A stretch of 64,000 nt of DNA, taken from Niastella koreensis GR20-10 (GTDB lineage: Bacteria > Bacteroidota > Bacteroidia > Chitinophagales > Chitinophagaceae). Shown here piece after piece: positions 8,597 to 18,019 of this stretch. The stretch covers positions 5,406,744 to 5,470,743 of the forward strand of contig NC_016609.1 in assembly GCF_000246855.1 (NCBI RefSeq), in the 5' to 3' direction. Position 1 is the first letter of the stretch, and every line of letters starts with the position of its first letter. Under the pieces are notes generated by a model, which was given only the letters and a program-made list of their open reading frames with translations, did no database searches and was not told the origin of the DNA. A program made the position numbers and the translations under genes.

Positions 8597-9535
8597 ATGA
8601 TCCAGTACTTCAAAAATATTAATTATCAAACCGTAGCGATCGATAAGCCGGAAAACGGCTCCTGGGTGAACATTTTGCCACCATTGAGACAGGAGGAATT
8701 TTCTGAATTATCCAATTCGCTCGATATTCCCCTCGAATTCCTTACCGACTCGCTCGATATAGATGAAAGGACGCGTTTTGAGGAAGCTGATAATGTGAAG
8801 CTGCTGGTAATTAAAACCCCTACCGAAAACAACTCTTTTAACGATAGCGACGCGTTTTATATCACCATTCCGATCTGTATCATTATTACCCACAACCAGA
8901 TCGTAACGGTGAACTCCTTCGAGAACGGAGCTATCAAAAAGTTCCTGAACACCTTCCAGAACCGGCATCCCGATAACCGGAAGATGATGGTGCTGAAGAT
9001 CATTGAAAAGATCATTCAGACCTACCTCGAATCTTTGAAAGAGATCAATCAACGCAGAAATATCCTGGAGCAGAAGTTGTATGCAGCCAGCCGCAACGAG
9101 CACCTATTGCAATTGATGCGCATCCAGAAAAGTCTTGTATACTTTGTAACAGCCCTTCGCTCGAACGAAATGCTGTTGATGAAGATAGAGCGTACCAATT
9201 TTCTGGGTTTGAATGAAGATGAAAAAGAATTTCTGGGTGACCTTATCATCGATAACTCACAGGCGTTGGAAATGGCGAATATCTATACCAACATCCTGAG
9301 CAGTACGCTCGATGCATTCGCCAGCATTATTGCCAATAACCAGAATGAGGTGTTAAGACGTTTATCGGTTATCACCATCGTGCTGTCCCTGCCTGTGCTA
9401 GTAGCCAGTATTTACGGCATGAACGTACCTATCCCCTACGCACATTCGCCCTTTGCATTTTATATACCGGTATTTTTATCATTGGTGATCTCGTTAGTCA
9501 TTGGCTGGTTCTTTTTAAAGAAAAAGTTATTTTAA
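8597..9535 (+). CDS. corA: CorA-family divalent cation (Mg2+/Co2+) transporter, 312 aa
   Basis: An inner-membrane pentameric Mg2+ channel family. A long acidic cytoplasmic N-terminal domain (~250 residues) is followed by two C-terminal membrane helices (about residues 253-275 and 285-305). The loop between them carries the signature YGMN (in ASIYGMNVPIPYA). It ends with a basic tail (FLKKKLF). The ATG at 8597 is chosen because the promoter box ends eight bases before it. The NUDIX gene follows after two bases, so they are probably co-transcribed. Confidence 0.9.
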   Translation: MIQYFKNINYQTVAIDKPENGSWVNILPPLRQEEFSELSNSLDIPLEFLTDSLDIDERTRFEEADNVKLLVIKTPTENNSFNDSDAFYITIPICIIITHNQIVTVNSFENGAIKKFLNTFQNRHPDNRKMMVLKIIEKIIQTYLESLKEINQRRNILEQKLYAASRNEHLLQLMRIQKSLVYFVTALRSNEMLLMKIERTNFLGLNEDEKEFLGDLIIDNSQALEMANIYTNILSSTLDAFASIIANNQNEVLRRLSVITIVLSLPVLVASIYGMNVPIPYAHSPFAFYIPVFLSLVISLVIGWFFLKKKLF

Positions 9536-9537
9536 CC

Positions 9538-9993
9538 ATGTTCAACCTACGTGTATATGGCATCCTGCTCGGCGAAAACAACCAGGTGCTGGTAAGCGAT
9601 GAATTTATCCGTGGCAGTTATTACACCAAATTTCCCGGTGGCGGACTGGAGTTTGGGGAAGGCACCCGTGATTGTTTGAAAAGGGAGTTCATGGAAGAAA
9701 TGAACCTCAACGTGCAGGTGGGCGAACACATTTATACGACCGATTATTTTCAGATGAGCGCGTTCAACCCCGAACACCAGATCATCTCTGTCTACTACTT
9801 CGCACATGCCCTGGAACCTATCACCGCACCGCTTCGCCAGCAACCATTCGATTTCGACGAACGGCAACTGGCTGTTTATAAAGAAAAAGGCGAAACAGAA
9901 ACCTTCCGGTTCATCAGCTGGGATGATTTTTCGGAAGCATCAGTTACCCTGCCTATTGATAAGGTGGTGGCTAAAATGCTGAAGGAGATGTAA
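9538..9993 (+). CDS. NUDIX hydrolase, 151 aa
   Basis: Hydrolyses a nucleoside diphosphate linked to another moiety; the substrate is unknown. The Nudix box is intact: GGGLEFGEGTRDCLKREFME followed by EMNL, matching G-x5-E-x7-REUxEExGU with a conservative end. The Phe/Tyr-rich C-terminal half (YKEKGETETFRFISWDDF) fits the alpha/beta/alpha fold. The gene is two bases downstream of the CorA-type transporter. It ends one base before the convergent secreted JAMM-like gene. Confidence 0.88.
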   Translation: MFNLRVYGILLGENNQVLVSDEFIRGSYYTKFPGGGLEFGEGTRDCLKREFMEEMNLNVQVGEHIYTTDYFQMSAFNPEHQIISVYYFAHALEPITAPLRQQPFDFDERQLAVYKEKGETETFRFISWDDFSEASVTLPIDKVVAKMLKEM

Positions 9994-9994
9994 A

Positions 9995-10894
9995 TTAAAG
10001 CCCGGCAAAATAGGTATCCAATGTTTTCTTCTTTATTTTTTTACCTGAAGCTTTACTCATCTTTTTTACAAATGCAACAGGCAGTGTAGCCTTTACGCCC
10101 GCCTTATCATAAATATAAATGAGCCCGCCATTGGCTTTTATGCCAAACACATAACCTGTTCCCTCTCCTACCGATTCCTGGTCCTGGCGGGAAGGACCCT
10201 GTACATAACTGATTATTTTTACTTCACTGGCCTGTGAAAATTGTACCCGGTTGGTGTTGTGCGCATCAGCGTAGTTATTCGCAATACGTTGTTCTATACA
10301 GGCATCGGGATGACTATGATAATACACCAGCGCTTTTTTGTTTATATACAGGGTGGCGCCCTGTAAGTTTTGCGGATTCGACAAATCACCGGTAATGCAG
10401 GTTACCGTACCATCGGGAAACACCACCCCGCCATGTTCTTTATATTCATGTGCATCATTGGCAGTGCAACGCGAAATGATATTATCATACATGCGACGCA
10501 TGATCCGTTGATCCACGATAGGTACTATGTTCCCTTGCACCAATGGATCATCGACCTTACCATGCCGTATAAGCCAGGCTACTCTTCTGGCTGTTGATCT
10601 TGAAATATTTGTGACTACCGCTGTATCATAACCGGCGCTGAGCTGTACAACGGTACCATCCTCTGGTATATCCTGAAAGATCTCTGCGTTGGTTTTTATT
10701 GTTTTTATTACATAGCTGGCTGGCTGCACAGCGTGTACATCGCACCACAGTAGTTGACCACGTTCGTTAAAATAGTAAGCGGTATCATTCCAGGAAATGT
10801 TTGCAAAAACGATATCAGGATGCAGAATGGAAAATGACAATAAAATGCAAATGGTGAGTTTGACGCATGGGCGTGAGAATAGGTAAAGTTTCAT
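9995..10894 (-). CDS. Secreted JAB/JAMM-like protein, 299 aa (paralogue A)
   Basis: The signal peptide (residues 1-31) ends at IVFA. A conserved N-terminal segment follows: DTAYYFNERGQLLWCD, then SYVIKTIKTNAEIFQD. A second domain carries Glu153 in KEHGG, then HSHPD (His193, His195), and PSRQDQ (Ser235, Asp238). These are the elements of a JAMM zinc-protease motif (E, HxHP, SxxD), but the HxH-to-Ser gap is 40 residues, not the usual ~8. It may be a JAB- or DUF4329-like fold. A paralogue lies next to it on the same strand. The function is unknown, and a periplasmic or secreted hydrolase is an inference. Confidence 0.6.
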   Translation of the reverse strand: MKLYLFSRPCVKLTICILLSFSILHPDIVFANISWNDTAYYFNERGQLLWCDVHAVQPASYVIKTIKTNAEIFQDIPEDGTVVQLSAGYDTAVVTNISRSTARRVAWLIRHGKVDDPLVQGNIVPIVDQRIMRRMYDNIISRCTANDAHEYKEHGGVVFPDGTVTCITGDLSNPQNLQGATLYINKKALVYYHSHPDACIEQRIANNYADAHNTNRVQFSQASEVKIISYVQGPSRQDQESVGEGTGYVFGIKANGGLIYIYDKAGVKATLPVAFVKKMSKASGKKIKKKTLDTYFAGL

Positions 10895-11147
10895 AATGAT
10901 AAGGTTTACAATGGTAAATGAAATTCCTTGTTACCACTCATAGGTTGAGTGATAGCGGTAAATGATTAGTTGAAAAGAAAATAGATCCTGGTAGTGAAGC
11001 AAATCCTGGCTAAGCAATAAACTGTGCAGTAGTATTCAAATCGGGCTGCAATAATATGTTCAATAAATTGTTCAACCAAAAATACAGCTTGCAAAAAACA
11101 CTTATATGACTTTAACATTTCTTAATATATATGTAAGGAACTGATAA

Positions 11148-12026
11148 CTATTTATTAACTGAACCGGGTGGTAAATATTTAAATGGTAGAACAGCCCGCA
11201 CGCCATGTTTATCATATAGGTAGATCAGTTTAGCCTCCATTCCAAAAACATAACCTGTTTTATCCCCTATTGCATCCTGATCTTTATTAGATGGCCCCTG
11301 TATAAAGTAATACTTATGCCCTCTTCTATGTTCTACAAAGTCTACCCGGTTCGGATTGAATGTATGGGCAGAGTCCTTATCTTCTGAGTAATAGCAACCA
11401 TCAGGATGACTATGAAAATTTCCATTTTCACCCAGCTCCATTTCCAACCCTTCGTTTTCTGGTTTACGTGGATCTGTTGCATAGCCGCGTTTGAACCTGA
11501 ATGTTTTATCCCCATTTATCATGCCGCCATATTCTCTGAATTTTCCATCAACGGCATCCTTTATTCTGCCATTCAATATTGAATCCAGCATTATCCTTAA
11601 CAATCGCTTATCTGGTACGGGCACAATGCATCTTTGAACCAGGGTATCATTTACATTCCCACGATGTATAAGCCTTCTTGTTTTTCTCGCCTCCCATCTT
11701 TCTATTCCCAACACTTCTGCGGGTTTATAATCCTTTGAAAACACTGTCGTATCCCTGTCATACCAGTCATCGAAGATCTGACGATGAGTTTTACTGGTTT
11801 TAATCACATAACTCCCAGGTTTAACAGCTTTCGTATCGCAGTATAATTGGGTTCCATGCTCATTGTAATAGTACGCGGTATCACGTACAGAAACAATTCG
11901 TTCATACGCAATTACAGGATGGTTTAATGTTGTTACCAGGCAAGCCAATACCGCGCCTGCGGCCTGCCAGGCAATAGGAATCCCCCTTTTCATAACCGAT
12001 AAAGTTTGAAATAAAAATTTTCTCAA
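11148..12026 (-). CDS. Secreted JAB/JAMM-like protein, 292 aa (paralogue B)
   Basis: A paralogue of the preceding secreted protein. The signal peptide is followed by DTAYYYNEHGTQLYCD and SYVIKTSKTHRQIFDD, aligning without gaps to the partner. The JAMM-like residues are kept: Glu165 in REYGG, HSHPD (His205, His207), PSNKDQ (Ser246, Asp249), then the shared ending TGYVFGMEAKLIYLYDKHGV. A start at Met12 would give a more standard signal peptide (MKRGIPIAW...). The pair is separated by 253 bases, suggesting separate promoters. The catalytic role is unproven. Confidence 0.6.
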   Translation of the reverse strand: MRKFLFQTLSVMKRGIPIAWQAAGAVLACLVTTLNHPVIAYERIVSVRDTAYYYNEHGTQLYCDTKAVKPGSYVIKTSKTHRQIFDDWYDRDTTVFSKDYKPAEVLGIERWEARKTRRLIHRGNVNDTLVQRCIVPVPDKRLLRIMLDSILNGRIKDAVDGKFREYGGMINGDKTFRFKRGYATDPRKPENEGLEMELGENGNFHSHPDGCYYSEDKDSAHTFNPNRVDFVEHRRGHKYYFIQGPSNKDQDAIGDKTGYVFGMEAKLIYLYDKHGVRAVLPFKYLPPGSVNK

Positions 12027-12376
12027 CAGTCAACGACTGTTCATGACTCAGGTGGGCACAGTATTATTCTTGTTTGTATTTGGTACTAAAACGTAAGGTA
12101 ACGGCCTTGCTGATGATGGTACTGTATAATGCAGGAATAACAACTAACGGTAAACAATATTAGTTTTTAAACGGCAGGCGGCCAAATTTTGAATCCCGGA
12201 CTTTATCACGACTCGGGCGTGACTAATTATTGAAAAATAATATTTTTATTTTTTGTTACACAGAACCGGCTAAAAAGCCCCGCTTTATGGCGGCAACCCA
12301 GGCACTATTTTTCCCGTATTGATATGGAAAGCCTGTAAATTCGGGTGTTTTCACCCATACAAAAAGTGACACACAC
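12027..12376. other. Intergenic stretch between divergent genes
   Basis: About 350 bases separate the divergent JAMM-like gene and the ABC exporter. I see a small inverted repeat TCACG...CGTGA near 12206-12222 and an AT-rich AATTATTGAAAAATAATATT hairpin at about 12223-12245. I see no riboswitch pattern or confident promoter box. Confidence 0.45.
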
Positions 12377-14056
12377 GTGATAGCTATTCTCAATAACGTA
12401 TTGACCATATTAACCAATCGCGAAAAAAAGCAGTGGGCCCTGTTCACCGGGTTAACGCTAATAATCAGTATTGCCGATATCGCCTCCCTGGCCTTTTTGC
12501 TTTTCATTATACATTTTTATACCCAGCCCGTTGATGCCATTCACACATTTCCCTTTTTAGGCCAAACAGCCGCCAATACCTTATTCAACCGGTCTTCCCT
12601 GCTGCTGATAACGCTGTTCTTTGTTGTATTCAGCGGGAAGAACCTGGCAGCGTATCTCATCCAGTCCTGGCAAACCCGCTTTGTACACCAGATAGCCAGC
12701 CGAATTTCCCGCAACAATATGTTACATTACCTGGAAGGGAATTATGCTGATTATGTTCATATCGACTCATCGGCATTTACCCGCATCATCAGCTTGCAAC
12801 CGCTGGAATTTTGCCAGCACGTATTGTCACCTCTGCAACAGGTTTTTACCGAAATGGTGCTAATCCTGCTTTCTATTGTGGCCATTCTTTTGTTCAATGC
12901 ACAACTGTTCTTGTTGCTGCTGGTAATTTTGCTGCCACCCGTTATTCTCGCCGGCTGGCTTACCAAACGCAAGCTGCACACAGCCCGCAATTATATAAAA
13001 AACAGCCGTACAGATATGTGGCAACGCCTGCATGAGTCCATTGCAGGTTTTGTTGAAAGTAATTTGTACCACAGAAACGAATACTTTACCGAACGGTATG
13101 CCATCGCCCAGCAACACCTTAACCTGCACCAATCATCGCTGCAATCATTACAAGCGCTACCCGCCCGGCTGGCAGAAGTATTTGCGGTGTTTGGCCTGTT
13201 GATTGTAATGGCCATCAGCAGTTGGTTTGGCAATGGACAATACACCACTCAGTTGGTGACCCTGGGGGCATTTATAGCGGCAGCTTATAAGATCATCCCG
13301 GGTATTGCCCGCATTCTGAATGCCATCGGGCAAATACGTACCTATTCCTTTACCATTAATGACCTGGTTCAACAAAACAAACCGGCAGAAAAGCAACCTG
13401 TCAGTAACGGGTTGCCCTCCATTGCTGACATTTCATTTGAGCAGGTTGGTTTTTCTTACGACCATTACCCGGTGCTGGATAATTTTTCCTGCCGGTTAAA
13501 AGCCGGTGACCTGGTTGGCATTGACGGTCACTCCGGCAAAGGCAAAACCACCCTGCTTAATATTTTGCTGGGATTTATTTCACCTCAAACCGGACAAATA
13601 CGCATCAACCAACAACCGGTTAACAGCCTGCAACGAAAACAATACTGGCAACAAATAGCCTATGTAAAACAACAGCCGTTTTTCCTGTACGATTCGGTGT
13701 TGGCCAATATTACGCTCAACGGGCAACAGCATCATGAGCAACGGCTGCACAAAGCGCTTGATATTGCAGGTATTTCAGAATGGTTGCCCCGGTTGCCGGC
13801 CGGCATCAATACCCAGCTTACTGAAAATGGTAAGAACATCAGTGGCGGCCAGCGCCAACGCATTGCACTGGCGCGTGCACTCTATAAAAAAGCCAATGTG
13901 CTCATATTGGATGAACCCTTTAGTGAACTGGATGAAAAAGCAGAAGAAAAACTATTGCATCATCTGCAACAACTGGCGGCTGCAGGTAAAATTGTTCTCC
14001 TGATTACCCATAACAAAAAAAGCCTGCAGCTTTGTAATAAAATAATTAGCCTGTAG
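12377..14056 (+). CDS. ABC exporter (fused permease-ATPase), 559 aa
   Basis: A type I exporter half-transporter. The N-terminal membrane domain has about six helices (residues ~20-320). The ATPase domain follows, with Walker A GHSGKGKTT (~384-392), signature ISGGQRQRIALARAL and Walker B VLILDEPFSELD, and the H-loop in LLITHNKKS. It resembles MsbA/PglK-type lipid-linked oligosaccharide flippases. It leads a run of glycosyltransferase and radical SAM genes, so export of a glycolipid or glycan is inferred. The start is GTG. The family assignment is firm; the cargo is not. Confidence 0.85.
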   Translation: MIAILNNVLTILTNREKKQWALFTGLTLIISIADIASLAFLLFIIHFYTQPVDAIHTFPFLGQTAANTLFNRSSLLLITLFFVVFSGKNLAAYLIQSWQTRFVHQIASRISRNNMLHYLEGNYADYVHIDSSAFTRIISLQPLEFCQHVLSPLQQVFTEMVLILLSIVAILLFNAQLFLLLLVILLPPVILAGWLTKRKLHTARNYIKNSRTDMWQRLHESIAGFVESNLYHRNEYFTERYAIAQQHLNLHQSSLQSLQALPARLAEVFAVFGLLIVMAISSWFGNGQYTTQLVTLGAFIAAAYKIIPGIARILNAIGQIRTYSFTINDLVQQNKPAEKQPVSNGLPSIADISFEQVGFSYDHYPVLDNFSCRLKAGDLVGIDGHSGKGKTTLLNILLGFISPQTGQIRINQQPVNSLQRKQYWQQIAYVKQQPFFLYDSVLANITLNGQQHHEQRLHKALDIAGISEWLPRLPAGINTQLTENGKNISGGQRQRIALARALYKKANVLILDEPFSELDEKAEEKLLHHLQQLAAAGKIVLLITHNKKSLQLCNKIISL

Positions 14057-14189
14057 ATGCCCTCCCAACCCTTTTTAGTGGAAGCGCGTATAGAATCAAT
14101 CATCTGTTAGCAACCAGACTCCATTTTTTAGCGTATCGACATATAAGAGTGAATAAATAGGTGTGTAATTATAAACCAATCAATTTATT

Positions 14190-15395
14190 GTGCAATTACC
14201 TGCCAACCGAAAACTGGACAAGTACCTTGGTTACTGCCTGATAGGCATATTGCTTCCTGTTACCCGGCTGTTGGGCATTACTATGCGCAGGGATCATTCG
14301 CTGCAACAACCGCCCAAACACCTGCTGTTTATAAAACTACTGGGACTGGGCAGCCTGGTAGTAGCTTCTGACTCCATTGAGGCCATGCGAAAGAAAATGC
14401 CCGATACCCGTTTTATTTTATTGACCGATACCAATATTGCCAGCGGCATTACTCCCTTTCAGGTATTTGATGAAATCTGGACCATCGATACGAGCAGTCT
14501 TTCGATTACCATCAGCACTTCATTGAAATATATCATGCGGTCATGGCTATTGAAAAAACTTTGGGTGGTCGACCTGGAAGTGTATTCAAAACTCACCACT
14601 GTTTATTCTTTATTTACAATGGCACGCAACCGGTTCGGGTTTCATTTAAAACCCGTGTTCTTCCGGAAATTCCTTAACACCCATAACATTCCGTTTAAAC
14701 AAACTGCCTGCCTGGAAGATAATTACTATCACATGGCGCAGGTGATCACGCAGACCGGGATGCAGCCCTCCACAGAAACAGATCCCATTCGTGCAAATGA
14801 ATGGGATAAACCCTATATCATTCTCAATAACACCTGCAGCAGCCTGGCCCCGGTGCGTAAGCTACCCGATGAAACTATGGCGGCCGTTTGTACCTGGATT
14901 ATGACCCACACCCATTTCCGGATTGCATTTTTAGGAACAGGCAGCGACAAAGCCGCCATCGATCAATTCATTGAAGAACATTTATCGGCCTATAAACAAA
15001 AAGGAAAATTAACCAATATTGCCGGTGCGCTCGACTTTGATGCTTATTACCGGTTCATCGCCGGCAAAGGTGTTTGTATGCTCACCATCGATAGTGGTCC
15101 ATTACATATTGCGCGTAAACTGGGTTTGCCTACCATTTCTGTTTGGGGGCCAACCAATCCGGCCAGTTATATAAAAATCCCGGCCGGTCAGGAAAACAGA
15201 CACCAGGTCCTGTATAACAAGGTGGCTTGTTCGCCCTGTGTGCATCACTTTGAACAACTGCCCTGTGGGGGTAATAATTTCTGCATGAAAGACATTGCAG
15301 CCAGCAGCATTATTGAAAAACTCAACGGACTGCTGAAACATTTACAGGAAGAAAAAGACAGAATAGGCATTTCGACTTCGCTCAACGCTTTTTAA
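14190..15395 (+). CDS. Glycosyltransferase family 9 (heptosyltransferase-like), 401 aa
   Basis: A GT-B fold enzyme related to ADP-heptose:LPS heptosyltransferases. The N-terminal LFIKLLGLGSLVVASDSIEA is the acceptor-side motif. The sugar-nucleotide site appears as MLTIDSGPLHIARKLGLPTI followed by SVWGPTNPASY, which is diagnostic of GT9. A Cys-rich stretch (ACSPCVHH...PCGGNNFC) near the end recurs in this family. The start is GTG, 133 bases after the ABC exporter. It probably adds a sugar to the glycan or lipid made by this locus; donor and acceptor are unknown. Confidence 0.85.
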   Translation: MQLPANRKLDKYLGYCLIGILLPVTRLLGITMRRDHSLQQPPKHLLFIKLLGLGSLVVASDSIEAMRKKMPDTRFILLTDTNIASGITPFQVFDEIWTIDTSSLSITISTSLKYIMRSWLLKKLWVVDLEVYSKLTTVYSLFTMARNRFGFHLKPVFFRKFLNTHNIPFKQTACLEDNYYHMAQVITQTGMQPSTETDPIRANEWDKPYIILNNTCSSLAPVRKLPDETMAAVCTWIMTHTHFRIAFLGTGSDKAAIDQFIEEHLSAYKQKGKLTNIAGALDFDAYYRFIAGKGVCMLTIDSGPLHIARKLGLPTISVWGPTNPASYIKIPAGQENRHQVLYNKVACSPCVHHFEQLPCGGNNFCMKDIAASSIIEKLNGLLKHLQEEKDRIGISTSLNAF

Positions 15396-15429
15396 TGAGC
15401 CCTTCAACTCCCTTCAGAGTCAGGGTACA

Positions 15430-16998
15430 TTATTTAAGTGTTATCCCTCGCAAGGTATAAAATCCAAAACCGCGGTTCTTGTCAGATAAATAAATAATAT
15501 CCTTTCCATTCACCAGCATTACCTGCTTTTTGCGATCAGAGGTTGAAGTAAGTGGTTTATCCTTATAATATACCTGGTTGTTTTTTATCTGTACGGCAGA
15601 AGTGGAATAGTCCTGCACCGCATAGCCAGTGCCTGTTTCATGACTTCCCTTATCATCCCAGTAATAATACACCAGCTGATTTTCTTTAATGGCATATTCG
15701 TATACAAAAGGCAATGCCTGAGATAGTAAATAATTGCTGGTATCCGGACGCGGAAACAGTTTACCCGCATCTGCCAGTAATAGCAAGGCAACAAAAGCGC
15801 CGAACAATTTTATGGAGAATTGCATCCTGGCCGCTATAATCAACACTACAAATAAAAATATCATTCCATACAAACGCGGGAATTGCAGCAACAAGGGTTT
15901 TCCTGCTAATGCAGCAACCGGGATAAAACAGATCGGCACCAGCAATGCCATGGCGGTAAACAGATAAACCTGTTTGCAAGTGGCCAGGGCCAGCAACGGC
16001 ATCAGCAGCAGGATCAATGAATAACTGCTGCCATTGGGCGATACCAACATACTGGCTGTTATCCAACCGGCAAAGGCCATAAAATCGGCAGCCTTTTTAT
16101 GTATAGTAATGCCAACGCAACAAGCCAACAGCAGCGCTTTAAACAATACCATACTTATCACAAACGCCGGCATGCTATTTAAAACAGCCTGCGGATTTTG
16201 TACGGCGTCATATACAAACAGGTTCTTCCCTAACATAAATGCCGACTGAAAAAGCCAGGTATAACTATCGTTCAGTTCGCCACTATTAGCGCGGGGGAAA
16301 ATGGTAAACACATAATATTGCCAGGAGGCGAAGCCATTCAGTATAACTGATATCAACCCTAATATTGCACAAACAGCCACACAATACGCCACCTGTTTAT
16401 ATTGCTTTTTGGCCAGCAGAAAAAACAGGATCAGCAAGGGGAATAGTTTAAACACAATAGCTACTCCCCACAATAAAGCGGCCACCACCGATTTGTCTTT
16501 TTTATAAGCCATATATCCTTCCAACAACAACGCAAACAATAACAGGTAGGCCTGTCCAAAAAAGATATTATTGCGTAACGGAATAAAAAAGATCACCGGC
16601 ACTAACCATAACACCCGGGAGGGCAGGGAAAAATATCTAACAGCCCGCGCCAGGACCCAAACAAACAACGCAGCAGAAAATACATTGAACAGGATTTTAG
16701 AAACCGCCACCGGAAATAATAAGAAAGGCGCCAGCACAATTGACGTAAACGGCGGAAAGGGGGTATACGAAACAAAAATCCCGTAATATCCCTTTTGTGC
16801 AATCAACACATTCAGTGACCAGGTATCATATACCTGTTCATAATTCCCATGCAACAGTGCCCCACTGCCAAAATAATAACCGGCATAATCACCAAAAGGT
16901 GCAGCGGTGGCTTTGACTATAAACCAGGCCAGCAAAACTGCCAGCAACAACAAGGGATAATATGGAGCGTACCGTTTAAACATAAGATTGGAGATCAA
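15430..16998 (-). CDS. GT87-type (DUF2029) polyprenyl-phosphate mannosyltransferase-like membrane protein, 522 aa
   Basis: An integral membrane GT-C fold protein with about 11-12 hydrophobic helices. A family-like loop follows the first helix (ATAAPFGDYAGYYFGSGALL), with acidic Asp in FGDYAGYY as the likely catalytic position. The mid-region VFKLFPLLILFFLLAKKQYK is typical of GT87/DUF2029 proteins, which use polyprenyl-phosphate sugars at the outer face. The C-terminal ~100 residues are soluble. It is opposite in strand to the rest of the locus, convergent with GT9 and divergent from GT2. Confidence 0.75.
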   Translation of the reverse strand: MISNLMFKRYAPYYPLLLLAVLLAWFIVKATAAPFGDYAGYYFGSGALLHGNYEQVYDTWSLNVLIAQKGYYGIFVSYTPFPPFTSIVLAPFLLFPVAVSKILFNVFSAALFVWVLARAVRYFSLPSRVLWLVPVIFFIPLRNNIFFGQAYLLLFALLLEGYMAYKKDKSVVAALLWGVAIVFKLFPLLILFFLLAKKQYKQVAYCVAVCAILGLISVILNGFASWQYYVFTIFPRANSGELNDSYTWLFQSAFMLGKNLFVYDAVQNPQAVLNSMPAFVISMVLFKALLLACCVGITIHKKAADFMAFAGWITASMLVSPNGSSYSLILLLMPLLALATCKQVYLFTAMALLVPICFIPVAALAGKPLLLQFPRLYGMIFLFVVLIIAARMQFSIKLFGAFVALLLLADAGKLFPRPDTSNYLLSQALPFVYEYAIKENQLVYYYWDDKGSHETGTGYAVQDYSTSAVQIKNNQVYYKDKPLTSTSDRKKQVMLVNGKDIIYLSDKNRGFGFYTLRGITLK

Positions 16999-17079
16999 TA
17001 CGGTAAATGGAAAAAGGAGGTTGTCTGGCCGAAGAAATTGATAGGCAACGTTAAACCCTCTTTCTACGTAATTTAGGAC

Positions 17080-17949
17080 ATGGTAAGCGTTATTTTAACC
17101 ACCTACAACCGGGCTCATCTTGTTTTGGAAAGCATTTACAGTGTGCTGAACCAAACCTATAAAGAGCTGGAGTTGATTATCGTCGACGACGGTTCTACCG
17201 ACAATACCGGAGCCCTGATAGAAAACATTCCCGATCCACGCATCAGGTATTACAAACTTCCGCATTGCGGCCGCACCGCCATCCTTAAAAATTTTGCCAT
17301 CCGCCAGTCAAAAGGGTCATTGATCGCCTTCAATGATTCCGACGACACCTGGGAAGAACGGAAACTGGAAAAACAGGTACAATTACTATCGCAACATCCC
17401 AATATCGGGTTTTCCATTACGGATGCCGTCAATTATGCCGAAGGAAAAATATTAGGGCGCACCTGGCCCGGAAAGACAGGCGTTGAATTCGCCAATATTT
17501 TCGACCGCATGAAGGAAAACCGCTTTGTGGTATTTACCCAAACGATGGTGGTTCGCCGCGAATGCCTTGATAAAAACGGGCTGTTCGATGAAGATATGCC
17601 TTTTGGCTCCGATTACCATTTCAATATGCGGCTGGCTTTTTACTATGATGCCGCAGTAATTTATGAAGGACTGATATGGCGCTTTCTGCACGATGCCAAT
17701 GAAAGCAACCAGGTACCCGTTGAATACCTGGAAGGATTTGTTTACACTTTTGAATACCTTTTCCAGCACAATATGGTATCTAAAAAATACCTGGATAAAG
17801 CTAAAAGTCATGCATTCCGGCAAATCGGGCACCTGTTTAAACGACAGAAAAAACTGGGCGCCGCCCGCCATCATTACCGCCAATCGCTCAAATACAATCT
17901 GCTGCAACCCCTTTGCTACTGGCAATTGCTGAAAACTTACGGGGCCTGA
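17080..17949 (+). CDS. Family 2 glycosyltransferase, 289 aa
   Basis: A GT-A fold inverting glycosyltransferase. Visible features are MVSVILTTYNRAHLV (residues 1-15), ELIIVDDGSTDNTG (~32-45), the nucleotide-metal motif FNDSDDTWEERKLEKQ (~84-99), and the catalytic-side SDYHFNMRLAFYYD. The C-terminal helical region is rich in Lys and Arg, suggesting peripheral membrane contact. It precedes the first B12-type radical SAM gene by 70 bases in the same direction and probably belongs to the same operon. The transferred sugar is unknown. Confidence 0.88.
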   Translation: MVSVILTTYNRAHLVLESIYSVLNQTYKELELIIVDDGSTDNTGALIENIPDPRIRYYKLPHCGRTAILKNFAIRQSKGSLIAFNDSDDTWEERKLEKQVQLLSQHPNIGFSITDAVNYAEGKILGRTWPGKTGVEFANIFDRMKENRFVVFTQTMVVRRECLDKNGLFDEDMPFGSDYHFNMRLAFYYDAAVIYEGLIWRFLHDANESNQVPVEYLEGFVYTFEYLFQHNMVSKKYLDKAKSHAFRQIGHLFKRQKKLGAARHHYRQSLKYNLLQPLCYWQLLKTYGA

Positions 17950-18019
17950 TAATTTAGCAGGCAACTTAACCGGTCAATTATCCGTATGATTCTCAATGAC
18001 CTGAAAGGTCTGGTGAAAA

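Noticed and set aside
12256-12507. Minus-strand frame at the start of the ABC exporter
   Set aside because: It overlaps the exporter's conserved start on the other strand and has no similarity.
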